Below are positions 47,326-54,585 of a DNA stretch of 64,000 nt, piece after piece. The notes beneath the pieces are model-generated. The model had not been told where the DNA came from and made no database searches. It saw only the letters and a program-made list of their open reading frames with translations. Where the stretch lies: positions 283,337 to 347,336 of the forward strand of contig NZ_JAQYUU010000005.1 of the NCBI RefSeq assembly GCF_028728205.1, given 5' to 3'. Numbering within the stretch: position 1 is the first letter of the stretch; each line of letters starts with the position of its first letter. The position numbers and the translations under genes are program-made. This DNA is from Clostridium sp. 'White wine YQ'. Its GTDB lineage: Bacteria; Bacillota; Clostridia; Clostridiales; Clostridiaceae.

Positions 47326-47575
47326 GAATTTTTTAGCAGTCCCTTGCCCTGATGAACATATATTTATTACTACTTTATCATCTTTTCCAACAGTATTTTC
47401 TTCCTCTAAATTCACTAATAGTATAGCCAAATATTCAATTTCTATTTTAGGAACTTTTACCTTAATTTTTTTTCAATCTTTAAAGTTATTTTTTCAGCTA
47501 CTTCATATTCATCACTTTTTTCATTTATTACATATCCCATTCTTTCTAAATTCCTTAACGTTTTCAAACTTCATC
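47326..47575 (-). pseudogene. Decayed fragment of a PRD-domain (LevR-like) PTS regulator
   Basis: On the minus strand two adjoining frames encode parts of one conserved protein. The first (about 47570-47460) reads LRNLERMGYVINEKS then EVAEKITLKIEKKLR and hits a stop. A shift of frame continues with KVPKIEIEYLAILLVNLEEE and KVVINICSSGQGTAKKF. The pattern EKI..EIEKKL..PKIEIEYLAILL is a PRD domain, and SSGQGTAKK resembles the start of an EIIB-like domain. The N-terminal half, including any AAA+ domain, is absent. I infer the remnant of the operon's own activator. The remaining DNA to 47680 shows nothing. Confidence 0.62.
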
Positions 47576-47680
47576 CTCATAATTTCGCCATACAAACCCT
47601 ACATATAACTAACAATCTTATGAATAAACTTTTATAATATTAAATTAGCCTATACCTTCAAATAATGCTGTATCAAAAAA

Positions 47681-47717
47681 AAAGTAAATCTTAAATATCT
47701 CTTTTAAGATTTACTTT
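47681..47717 (-). terminator. Terminator of the DUF1836 gene
   Basis: AAAGTAAATCTTAA pairs perfectly with TTAAGATTTACTTT around a 9 nt loop and is followed on the minus strand by T-rich sequence (47675-47680). The DNA from 47718 to 47803 holds nothing recognisable. Confidence 0.85.
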
Positions 47718-47803
47718 CAATAATAACTATATATAGAATATCTTTTTAACCTCATTTTTTTTACATAACTTATTACATAAATACCCACAGTATAATAACT
47801 ATT

Positions 47804-48394
47804 CTACTCATTATATTCATTCACTAATCTTTGAACAAGTTTCTTAATAACACTCGCCTGTGCTATTAGAGAAATAACTTGTAAAAATAACTTAATTCTT
47901 TCCTCATCTTTTTCTTCTAAATTTAAATCTTTTATAATTCCATCTAATTTAGAATCTTTTAGTAATGGTCCTGTAATCAACTCATTAAAACTTTCTTTTT
48001 GAATATCTGAGAAAATCTTATAGGCATCTTCCCAAGAAATAATATCATCTGTCCTTACATTTATTTCATTAAATGCTAACTTAAATACTTTTTTAATTTC
48101 TTCTGTAGTTAAAACTGGTCTCATATAGCTTAGTAGAACAAGCTGAGCTAAATGTACTTTTGTATATCCTCTTTTTTTACCATCTTCAGGTTTAGATATT
48201 ACTTCACTTTTAACATAATTTTGTACTATATTGTTTGTATATTTATCCTCAGTAAATTTATCATTTAAGTAGTCTATAACCTGTGATAAAAACAAATCAT
48301 ACTTGGGGAACTCTTCATAGGAAACCATATTGTTTTTTGACATCTCCTGAGCTAATGACATCATATACTGATCATCATATTTGTTATTATTCAT
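47804..48394 (-). CDS. DUF1836 family protein
   Basis: The 196-residue soluble protein fits DUF1836 by its central block GYTKVHLAQLVLLSYMRPVLTT region and the acidic helices around it. Members may bind DNA through an N-terminal helix-turn-helix-like domain (MSYEEFPKYDLFLSQ-like region here), but no function is established. A GAGGTG site precedes the ATG. It is transcribed away from the DnaA-box cluster. Confidence 0.75.
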   Translation of the reverse strand: MNNNKYDDQYMMSLAQEMSKNNMVSYEEFPKYDLFLSQVIDYLNDKFTEDKYTNNIVQNYVKSEVISKPEDGKKRGYTKVHLAQLVLLSYMRPVLTTEEIKKVFKLAFNEINVRTDDIISWEDAYKIFSDIQKESFNELITGPLLKDSKLDGIIKDLNLEEKDEERIKLFLQVISLIAQASVIKKLVQRLVNEYNE

Positions 48395-48529
48395 ATAAAC
48401 ACCTCGATTTTATAATTATCTCCACTTTCAATTTTATTATATAGTAATGCTAAACCCTTTACAAGTTATCACATATTTTTTAATATTTTATTAATTCACT
48501 AACCTATTAGAAAATAGTACCTGAGAAGG

Positions 48530-48631
48530 TAATCCACATATTTTCACAGGTTATCAACATATATTGTGGATAAGTTTATAAAAAATGTGGATTTATTTTT
48601 ATAAGTTTTAGAATTATCCACATTATCAACA
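48530..48631. promoter_or_regulatory. DnaA-box cluster
   Basis: Two perfect TTATCCACA boxes (48614-48622 +, 48565-48573 -) and three one-mismatch boxes lie in about 100 bp: TAATCCACA 48530, TTATCAACA 48551 and 48623. A weaker box is at 48586. No dnaA, dnaN or other origin gene is near, so this is more likely a DnaA binding cluster than oriC. Confidence 0.75.
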
Positions 48632-49143
48632 TTTTAGCTGTTATTAACTTGTTTATTATCTGTGGAATTCATGTGACTATTTCTTTCATATTATTACATA
48701 CAAAATATTACCTTTAAATATTATAATATTCATAATATAACTACAACCTTTTTCATTTTAATCTTGATATTTATTTAAATTTTATTTTTTTAAAAACCAG
48801 TTTAATATTATGCTATTTATTGTCAATAATTTTTGATGAGTTATTACTAAATATTTTCATTTTTTCTCAAAACCTAAATTTAAAATATATCACATTAATT
48901 TTTATGTAAAAATATAATTTGGATTCATATTTATGATATTTCATGGACATAAATATAATAATTCGACAATGTTTTTCTTCTTGTTGTAAAATGGTTACAT
49001 TTTTTTCGCCATCTCTTTACCACAGCACATTCAACGTTATATTCCATAGAAATCGCTCAACGTAGCCATTTAGCGACATTACTTTAATTATGACTTTTTT
49101 TCCTAATATCATTATTATTGACATTTTTTAGTAAAATACACTA
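48632..49143. other. Long A/T-rich intergenic stretch
   Basis: I see no gene here, on either strand. It has a possible Spo0A-type box on the minus strand (ATTGTCGAA, 48962-48970) and a small hairpin, CGCT/AGCG, near 49052-49075. The A/T richness and absence of codon structure suggest regulatory DNA between the divergent DUF1836 and abrB genes. Confidence 0.5.
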
Positions 49144-49172
49144 TTGACATTTCAATTAAATGGTATTATATT
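49144..49172 (+). promoter_or_regulatory. abrB promoter P1
   Basis: TTGACA (49144-49149) and TATATT (49167-49172) have an ideal 17 bp spacer. A second promoter follows 90 bp downstream. Confidence 0.78.
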
Positions 49173-49233
49173 TATATTAGATGCTAATTAAGTAAGAAAT
49201 TTGTAATTTGAGTGAATTTAATACAGAAAAGTA

Positions 49234-49262
49234 TTGACTTTAAATTACAACTTTGCTAATAT
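49234..49262 (+). promoter_or_regulatory. abrB promoter P2
   Basis: TTGACT (49234-49239) and TAATAT (49257-49262) are 17 bp apart. A 9 bp inverted repeat (TTGTAATTT 49201, AAATTACAA 49242) brackets the -35 box and could be an AbrB or other repressor site. Confidence 0.72.
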
Positions 49263-49272
49263 TAAGTAGAAA

Positions 49273-49281
49273 TATGTCGAA
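49273..49281 (+). promoter_or_regulatory. Possible Spo0A box downstream of abrB P2
   Basis: TATGTCGAA matches the 0A box TTTGTCRAA at 8 of 9 positions. It lies just past the P2 start site. In Bacillus, Spo0A represses abrB from sites downstream of tandem promoters, so the layout is suggestive. One short match alone is weak evidence. Confidence 0.5.
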
Positions 49282-49306
49282 GGATGTAAAATGAGGAGGA
49301 AAATTT

Positions 49307-49546
49307 ATGAAATCAACAGGTGTAGTAAGAAGAGTAGATGAATTAGGAAGAATCGTTATCCCAATAGAGTTAAGAAGAACTCTTGATATTGCGGAAAAAG
49401 ATGCTTTAGAAATATATGTAGATGGTGAACAAATTATATTAAAGAAATATGAACCAGCTTGCATATTCTGTGGTGACGCAAGAGATGTTGTAAACTATAA
49501 AGGTAAAAACATCTGCAAAAATTGTTTAGCAGAATTAAAGAAGTAA
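49307..49546 (+). CDS. abrB: AbrB transition-state regulator with C-terminal zinc-ribbon-like cysteines
   Basis: The 79-residue DNA-binding protein has the AbrB swapped-hairpin domain (STGVVRRVDELGRIVIPIEL, residues 3-22, and the strands to about 47). The C-terminal part holds Cys52, Cys55, Cys70 and Cys73 as CIFC and CKNC, a likely metal site of the clostridial type that Bacillus AbrB lacks. It represses genes during growth and is lifted at the onset of sporulation and solvent formation. A GAGGAGG site precedes the ATG. Tandem promoters lie upstream. Confidence 0.92.
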   Translation: MKSTGVVRRVDELGRIVIPIELRRTLDIAEKDALEIYVDGEQIILKKYEPACIFCGDARDVVNYKGKNICKNCLAELKK

Positions 49547-49608
49547 GATAGTTTATTTATCTTTCAATCTCTCCACACAAACTCTTTTCCCCAAGCGTTT
49601 GTGGTATT

Positions 49609-49639
49609 AAAGCACTTCTTCCCCAGAAGTGCTTTTTTT
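49609..49639 (+). terminator. abrB terminator
   Basis: AAAGCACTTCT pairs with AGAAGTGCTTT around a 5 nt loop, followed by seven T. A second hairpin (CACAAAC/GTTTGTG, 49575-49602) lies just before it. Confidence 0.92.
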
Positions 49640-49695
49640 ACTCTTTAGGAATTTATAATATTCTAAGGTTGAGGATAACATTATAAGTATCCTAG
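49634..49695. repeat. Repeat family 2, one-ended copy
   Basis: From TTTTTTACTCTTTAG (49634-49648) the sequence follows the inverted 26474-26417 segment, with blocks AATTTATAATATT and AGGATAACATTA and one small indel, then fades near 49695. Its T-run is that of the abrB terminator. The opposite inverted end is missing. Confidence 0.72.
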
Positions 49696-49707
49696 ATAAT
49701 TTTAACT

Positions 49708-50547
49708 TTATATCCCAACTCCATATTTATATACTTCAGATTTAGATAAACCTCTTTCTTTAGCAACTTTTTTTATGGCCTCTTTCTTATCCAAACCTTC
49801 ATCTATAAATTTAATTATATGTTCTTCTATAGTCAGGTTTTCCCACTTGGCTTTAGCTTCTTCTACTAATTCTTGATCACTTTTCCCACTTAAAACTAAT
49901 ACAAATTCCCCTTTAATATTATTACTTGAGAAATATTCAATCACGTCTTCCAATTTGCCCCTAACAAAAGTTTCATGTAGTTTAGTTAGTTCTTTACATG
50001 CTGATATTTCTCTATTACCAAAGGATTCTCTTAGAAACTTTAAAGTTTCTAATAATCTATGGGGTGCTTCATAAAAAATCAAAGTATCTCGGTACTCTTT
50101 TATTTCTTCAACTAATTCTCTTCTATCTTTTGTTTCTCGTGGCAGAAATCCCCTAAAGGAAAATTTAGTTGTATCTAGACCAGATGCTACAAGTGCTGTT
50201 ATTATTGCTGTAGCTCCTGGCAACACTTCAAACTCCACACCTTCTTCTATGCATTTTCTTATAATAACACTTCCTGGATCTGATATTCCTGGTGATCCTG
50301 CATCACTTACTAGTGCAATATTTTCTCCCATACTGATTCTTTTAATTATTTCATCTGATTTACCCATTTCATTATGTTGATGATAGCTTATTAGATTTTT
50401 CTTTATATTATAATGATTTAATAACTTAATTGTCTGTCTTGTATCTTCTGCTGCAATTGTATCAACTAATTCTAATGTTTCTAGTGCTCTAAGCGTTATA
50501 TCTTTAAGATTTCCAATAGGGGTTGGTACAATATATAACTTACTCAT
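49708..50547 (-). CDS. rsmI: 16S rRNA (cytidine(1402)-2'-O)-methyltransferase
   Basis: The 279-residue enzyme methylates C1402 of 16S rRNA in the decoding centre. Landmarks are LYIVPTPIGNLKDITLRALE, AAEDTRQTIKLLNHY, ALVSDAGSPGISDPG and LIFYEAPHRLLETL. The ATG at 50547 has GGAGAAGG upstream; longer frames lack a site. It overlaps the trmN6 stop by 8 nt, so the two are an operon. The order trmN6-rsmI next to abrB matches that in Bacillus. Confidence 0.95.
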   Translation of the reverse strand: MSKLYIVPTPIGNLKDITLRALETLELVDTIAAEDTRQTIKLLNHYNIKKNLISYHQHNEMGKSDEIIKRISMGENIALVSDAGSPGISDPGSVIIRKCIEEGVEFEVLPGATAIITALVASGLDTTKFSFRGFLPRETKDRRELVEEIKEYRDTLIFYEAPHRLLETLKFLRESFGNREISACKELTKLHETFVRGKLEDVIEYFSSNNIKGEFVLVLSGKSDQELVEEAKAKWENLTIEEHIIKFIDEGLDKKEAIKKVAKERGLSKSEVYKYGVGI

Positions 50548-51322
50548 TACTACCTTCTCCTTTACTTCTACCATATATTTCATCTATTTCTTCTGTATAT
50601 TTTCCATCTTCTCCATAAACATACAATGGTGATTCCCATTTTAGAAAAGCTCCTCCATCTCTTTGACCTTCAATCAAAACAATATTAGGCGGTTTTCTTG
50701 TATTCGGATGAATCATTTGTATTCTTTTGGGTTCTATTTTATATTTTCTCATTAGACAGAGAATATCAGCTAACCTCTCTGGCCTATGTACCATGCACAA
50801 TCTTCCATTATCTTTTAATAGTATTCTAGCTGCAATTATTACATCCTCTAAATTGCATAAGATTTCATGTCTGGCTATTGCCAACCTATCGTTAGGATTA
50901 ATAATTCCTGATGAGTTTAATTTATATGGAGGATTTACTGTTATGACATCAGCTTTGTCTATTTTTTTTAGAAGATCAACATCTTTTAAATCTCCTGTCA
51001 TAAAGCTAATCTGATCCTTAAGTTTATTTATTTCTACACTTCTATTAGCCATTTCCACAAATTCTTCTTGAATCTCTATTCCTAAAACAGATTTAGGATT
51101 CTTTTTCCCTTTTATTAAAAATGGTACTATGCCAGTTCCAGTACACAAATCAATAACCCTGCTATTTTTTCTCACATTAGCGAAATTAGCCAAAAGTACC
51201 GCATCTATACCGAACCTAAAAGCATTCTGCTTTTGGATTAACATAAGTCCATTTAATTGCAGATCATCTAAAGTTTCATCATTCATTAGTAATGCGTTAT
51301 AATTCACAAAATCACACTCCAT
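50540..51322 (-). CDS. trmN6: tRNA1(Val) adenine(37)-N6-methyltransferase-like protein
   Basis: The 260-residue methyltransferase has the SAM-binding VIDLCTGTGIVPFLI and the N6-adenine signature VNPPYKLN. The start region DDLQLNGLMLIQKQNAFRFG is typical of this family (YabB/YfiC). The ATG at 51322 follows AAGGTAG. It is cotranscribed with rsmI. Repeat copy B lies just upstream of its start. Confidence 0.9.
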   Translation of the reverse strand: MECDFVNYNALLMNDETLDDLQLNGLMLIQKQNAFRFGIDAVLLANFANVRKNSRVIDLCTGTGIVPFLIKGKKNPKSVLGIEIQEEFVEMANRSVEINKLKDQISFMTGDLKDVDLLKKIDKADVITVNPPYKLNSSGIINPNDRLAIARHEILCNLEDVIIAARILLKDNGRLCMVHRPERLADILCLMRKYKIEPKRIQMIHPNTRKPPNIVLIEGQRDGGAFLKWESPLYVYGEDGKYTEEIDEIYGRSKGEGSNE

Positions 51323-51349
51323 TATTTAACTACCTTTATATTATAGTTA

Positions 51350-51420
51350 TACAGGGTTTTAAGTTCAACTAATAACTTATTCATGTGTGTATAAGTTAAG
51401 TTTCCTATAAAAAACCTATA
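51350..51420. repeat. Dispersed repeat family 1, copy B (full length, 71 bp)
   Basis: It matches copy A (2917-2988) almost throughout, with identical TTAAGTTCAACTAATAACTT. Read on the minus strand it contains two direct AACTTA repeats whose recombination would give copy C exactly. It occupies the gap between the trmN6 start and the NlpC/P60 terminator. Confidence 0.8.
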
Positions 51421-51456
51421 GATATTCAAAACATCAATGTTTTAACAAATTAAAAA

Positions 51457-51487
51457 GGCGTCTCAAAGGTCTCCCTTTAGATACGCC
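51457..51487 (-). terminator. Terminator of the first NlpC/P60 gene
   Basis: GGCGTCTCAAAGG and CCTTTAGATACGCC form a stem with one mismatch and small loop; on the minus strand five T follow. Confidence 0.88.
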
Positions 51488-51502
51488 ATTTAATCAATTT
51501 TA

Positions 51503-52726
51503 TTAAATTCTTCTAGCTGTTACAAAATGATATATAGGTCCAACGATAACACCTACACCTGGCATAGATGCATGAAGCATTTGGCCTCCACCTACATAGA
51601 TACCAACATGTCCAATTCCGTTTGTGAATACTATATCTCCAGGTTGTAAATCACCATATGAAACTGGTGAGCCAACATTAACTTGATCATATGTTGTTCT
51701 AGGTAAATTAATACCGAAATGTCTATAAACATATTGAACTAGTCCTGAGCAGTCAAATGCATCTGGTCCAGTTGCACCCCATACATAAGGTCTTCCTATA
51801 AAGTTATATCCATATGAAACAATTGCAGAGCTTGATGCTGTTGGAGTACTTCCGCCTCCTCTGCTTGGAGTATAGTTACTTGCAGCTTGTTTTTGTTTCA
51901 CTAAAGTTTTAGCTTTTTCAATTAAATCTACTATTGCTTTATCAGAAGCATCAGTCTTAACTTGCTTTGCATTTCTGATTCCTCTTAATGCCGAAATTGC
52001 ATTATTCAAATCATCAACAGAACTTCCTGAATTATTAACTATATCAGCAAATGGTTGATATAATTGTTTTTCACTAGCCATAAGAGATGATTTTGCACTG
52101 TTTGCTTGAGCTTGTACTTGTTTTACAACTACCATCTGTTCATCTTTTTTACTATTTAATTCAACTAATTTAACTTGATTATCTGCATTTAATTTTTTAA
52201 GCTGTTCAGTCTTATTCTGTAAGTCAGCAATCTTATCATCATACTCTTTCTTTTTAGAGTCTAAGTCATCGATAATCTTTTTATCTAAACTCATTAACTT
52301 TCCAATTGCTTCAGCTTTAGCAACAAAATCACCTAAGCTATTAGAACTAAGTAACACAGCAATATAACTGCTTTCTCCACCAGACTTATAGATTTCTCTC
52401 ATTCTAGTACCAAATACTTTTTCCTTTTCCTCTAAGTCCTTTTTTGTGGATTCGATTTCTTTTTTATTTTTATCAATCTGGTTTTGAGTATCCTTAATTT
52501 CTTTATTATTTTTATCTACTTCAGTTTGTATAGGTTCTATTTGAGCTTCTATTGCATAAACTTTACTCGTTAAGTCGTCTAATTTATTTGAAATATCTGA
52601 ATACGTCGCGTTTTTGTCATTTAATTCTTGTTGTTGTTTATCAGTCAAAGGTACCGCTAATGCTTGTACACCCGTCCCTAACACTAGTGTTGCTGTCAAT
52701 AGAACAGAAATAACCTTTCTTTTCAT
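51503..52726 (-). CDS. Secreted peptidoglycan endopeptidase, coiled coil + NlpC/P60
   Basis: The 407-residue protein has a signal peptide (residues 1-25, ending near VQALA). A long coiled coil (about 30-225) contains the PcsB/CwlO-type block KVFGTRMREIYKSGGESSYI. A linker leads to the C-terminal NlpC/P60 domain with catalytic Cys in DAFDCSGLVQYVYRHF, then GDIVFTNGIGHVGIYVGGG carrying the His. It cleaves peptide stems in the cell wall, and the coiled coil may hold it inactive until activated. A palindrome precedes it. A paralogue lies upstream. Confidence 0.92.
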   Translation of the reverse strand: MKRKVISVLLTATLVLGTGVQALAVPLTDKQQQELNDKNATYSDISNKLDDLTSKVYAIEAQIEPIQTEVDKNNKEIKDTQNQIDKNKKEIESTKKDLEEKEKVFGTRMREIYKSGGESSYIAVLLSSNSLGDFVAKAEAIGKLMSLDKKIIDDLDSKKKEYDDKIADLQNKTEQLKKLNADNQVKLVELNSKKDEQMVVVKQVQAQANSAKSSLMASEKQLYQPFADIVNNSGSSVDDLNNAISALRGIRNAKQVKTDASDKAIVDLIEKAKTLVKQKQAASNYTPSRGGGSTPTASSSAIVSYGYNFIGRPYVWGATGPDAFDCSGLVQYVYRHFGINLPRTTYDQVNVGSPVSYGDLQPGDIVFTNGIGHVGIYVGGGQMLHASMPGVGVIVGPIYHFVTARRI

Positions 52727-52741
52727 ATCACCATAATGGTA

Positions 52742-52759
52742 TTATTGACAAGTCAATAA
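52742..52759. promoter_or_regulatory. Palindrome immediately upstream of the NlpC/P60 gene
   Basis: TTATTGAC and GTCAATAA flank two bases, ending 16 bp before the start codon. It could be an operator or a leader hairpin that hides the weak ribosome binding site. The paralogue's leader does not have it. Confidence 0.45.
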
Positions 52760-52939
52760 CCACCACTTCCCCCTTTCGTCTTTTAAACGTCATTGTTATT
52801 ATACCATTTTTCCAAATTCACCTCAATGTTAATATATTACATTTTTCATTTAATATATTAATTTTTTTACTTATTTTAGCAGTTTTCTTTTATTATTAAC
52901 TTTTTATAAACAACGTTTTATTTTATTTTTCAACATAAA

Positions 52940-52982
52940 AGGATGTTAAAGTTAATATTATATAAATTAACTCTAACATCCT
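52940..52982 (-). terminator. Terminator of the second NlpC/P60 gene
   Basis: AGGATGTTA and TAACATCCT enclose AGTTAAT/ATTAACT, giving a long stem with one mismatch. Four T follow on the minus strand. From 52760 to 52939 I see only A/T-rich sequence. Confidence 0.88.
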
Positions 52983-53005
52983 CATTCACACTATTTTAAG
53001 TATAT

Positions 53006-54250
53006 TTATCTCACTCTTCTTGCAGTGACAAAATGATATATAGGTCCTTGGATAACACCTACTCCAGGCATTGAAGCATGTATCATCTGTCCTCCACCAA
53101 CATAAATTCCGACGTGTCCATTACCGTTGGTGAATACTAAATCTCCAGCTTGTAATTCTGAGTAACTTACTGGCGTACCATAATTAACTTGGTCCCAAGT
53201 AGTTCTTGGTAATCCTATTCCAAAATGCCTATAGACATATTGAACAAGACCAGAACAATCAAAACTATACGGCGGATTCCCTGGACTCACATAACGAGCT
53301 CCAATAAACTGTGTTGCATAACTTACTACATCTAAATTGCTTCCTGATATTCCACCTCTATTTATCAGATCATCTTGTACACAGTTTCCTGATTCAATTC
53401 TACTTCTTGCTATATCTATTAGATTTGCAATTTCACTATCAACTTCAGGAGTTTTAATATTCTTTCGAATATTCTTTAAAATGTTAATCACATTACTTAA
53501 GTCAGATGCCTTACTGGTAGGACTATTGACAGTTGGTTCGTATGCCTTATATTCAAGTCTCTCCAGTGGTGCTAAATCCTTAGCTATTATCTCCATCTTA
53601 CTTTTTACTTCATCTACATAAACATTTTGCTCATCTTGTTTCTTACCAAGTTCTTCAATCTTAACTTGATTATCCTTATTTAATTTTTCTAGTTCTTTAT
53701 TTTTATCTTCCATTTCACTTATTTTGTTGGCACACTCTTCCTTTTTATCATTTAGTTCATCAATTACTTTTTTATCCATAGACATTAGTTTACTTATAGC
53801 TTCTGCCTTAGAGATAAAATCGCCGATGCTTTTAGCATTAAGTAATACTATAATGTAACTTTTTTCTCCCCCTGATTTATATAGTTGTCTTAATCTTACT
53901 CCAAAATTTTTTTCCTTTACTTCTAAGTCATTTTTAGTCTTTTCAATATCCTTGTTCAATTCATTAATTTCATTTTTGATATTTGATATTTCACTATTGT
54001 TTTTATCAATATCAACTTGAACTTCTTGTATATTTTTCACTATCCCATCTACTTTGTTTTGAAGTTCATTTAATTCATCTTGCGCCTTAGAATATTGGGA
54101 GGAAGATTCATCATATTGTTGCTGTTGTTCTTTTGTAAATATCGGTTCAGCAAATACCGGTGTATTACCACCTATTAAAAACACAGCAGTTATTAATAAT
54201 GTAACTCCTTTTTTATTAGAAAATATACTGCGTTTTTTCTTATCTAACAT
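53006..54250 (-). CDS. Paralogous secreted endopeptidase, coiled coil + NlpC/P60
   Basis: The 414-residue protein has the same plan as its downstream neighbour: signal peptide (ends near FAEP), coiled coil with FGVRLRQLYKSGGEKSYI, and an NlpC/P60 domain with YSFDCSGLVQYVYRHF and GHVGIYVGGGQMIHASM. The two C-terminal domains are nearly identical while the coiled coils have diverged, indicating a tandem duplication. The ATG at 54250 follows AAGGAGG; a GTG six codons earlier spans that site and is rejected. Each gene has its own terminator. Confidence 0.92.
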   Translation of the reverse strand: MLDKKKRSIFSNKKGVTLLITAVFLIGGNTPVFAEPIFTKEQQQQYDESSSQYSKAQDELNELQNKVDGIVKNIQEVQVDIDKNNSEISNIKNEINELNKDIEKTKNDLEVKEKNFGVRLRQLYKSGGEKSYIIVLLNAKSIGDFISKAEAISKLMSMDKKVIDELNDKKEECANKISEMEDKNKELEKLNKDNQVKIEELGKKQDEQNVYVDEVKSKMEIIAKDLAPLERLEYKAYEPTVNSPTSKASDLSNVINILKNIRKNIKTPEVDSEIANLIDIARSRIESGNCVQDDLINRGGISGSNLDVVSYATQFIGARYVSPGNPPYSFDCSGLVQYVYRHFGIGLPRTTWDQVNYGTPVSYSELQAGDLVFTNGNGHVGIYVGGGQMIHASMPGVGVIQGPIYHFVTARRVR

Positions 54251-54484
54251 GCTAAAACCTCCTTTCACTACCTATTGTAATATTATACCATTTATTAAAT
54301 TTTTATCCAATGGTTACATAATATTAAATTTAGTAAATTTGTCCATAATATTTAAGAAGACGTTTTTTTCAATAAGCAATACTAATACTAAACTTGATTA
54401 GTAAAAATATTCGTATTACAATATTACTATGCTTAAAATAAGCTATTTATAATTAATTTAGCTATGGGTTTTGAATATTAAACG

Positions 54485-54540
54485 AAATTTATAACTTTAG
54501 GCTCCTTTATATATAGGGGCTCTGCCTAATACCTATAATT
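54485..54540. repeat. Degenerate fragment related to repeat family 2
   Basis: AATTTATAACTTTAGGCTC resembles the family 2 interior AATTTATAATATTTTAGGCTC. A TTAGGC/GCCTAA inverted pair (54497-54529) spans it. The rest of the 335 bp gap (54251-54585) is A/T-rich with no gene. Confidence 0.4.
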
Positions 54541-54585
54541 TAAGTAGTTAAAATTGAAACCTTGTATTAAGGGAGGATACTAAAT

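Noticed and set aside
47267..47608. A + strand open frame of 113 codons opposite the PRD remnant
   Set aside because: It is a phenylalanine/leucine-rich mirror of the minus-strand PRD fragment, has no ribosome site and no family resemblance.
48530..48631. Chromosomal replication origin
   Set aside because: No dnaA, dnaN, recF, gyrB or rpmH is near, so a DnaA cluster outside oriC fits better; an origin is not excluded by sequence alone.
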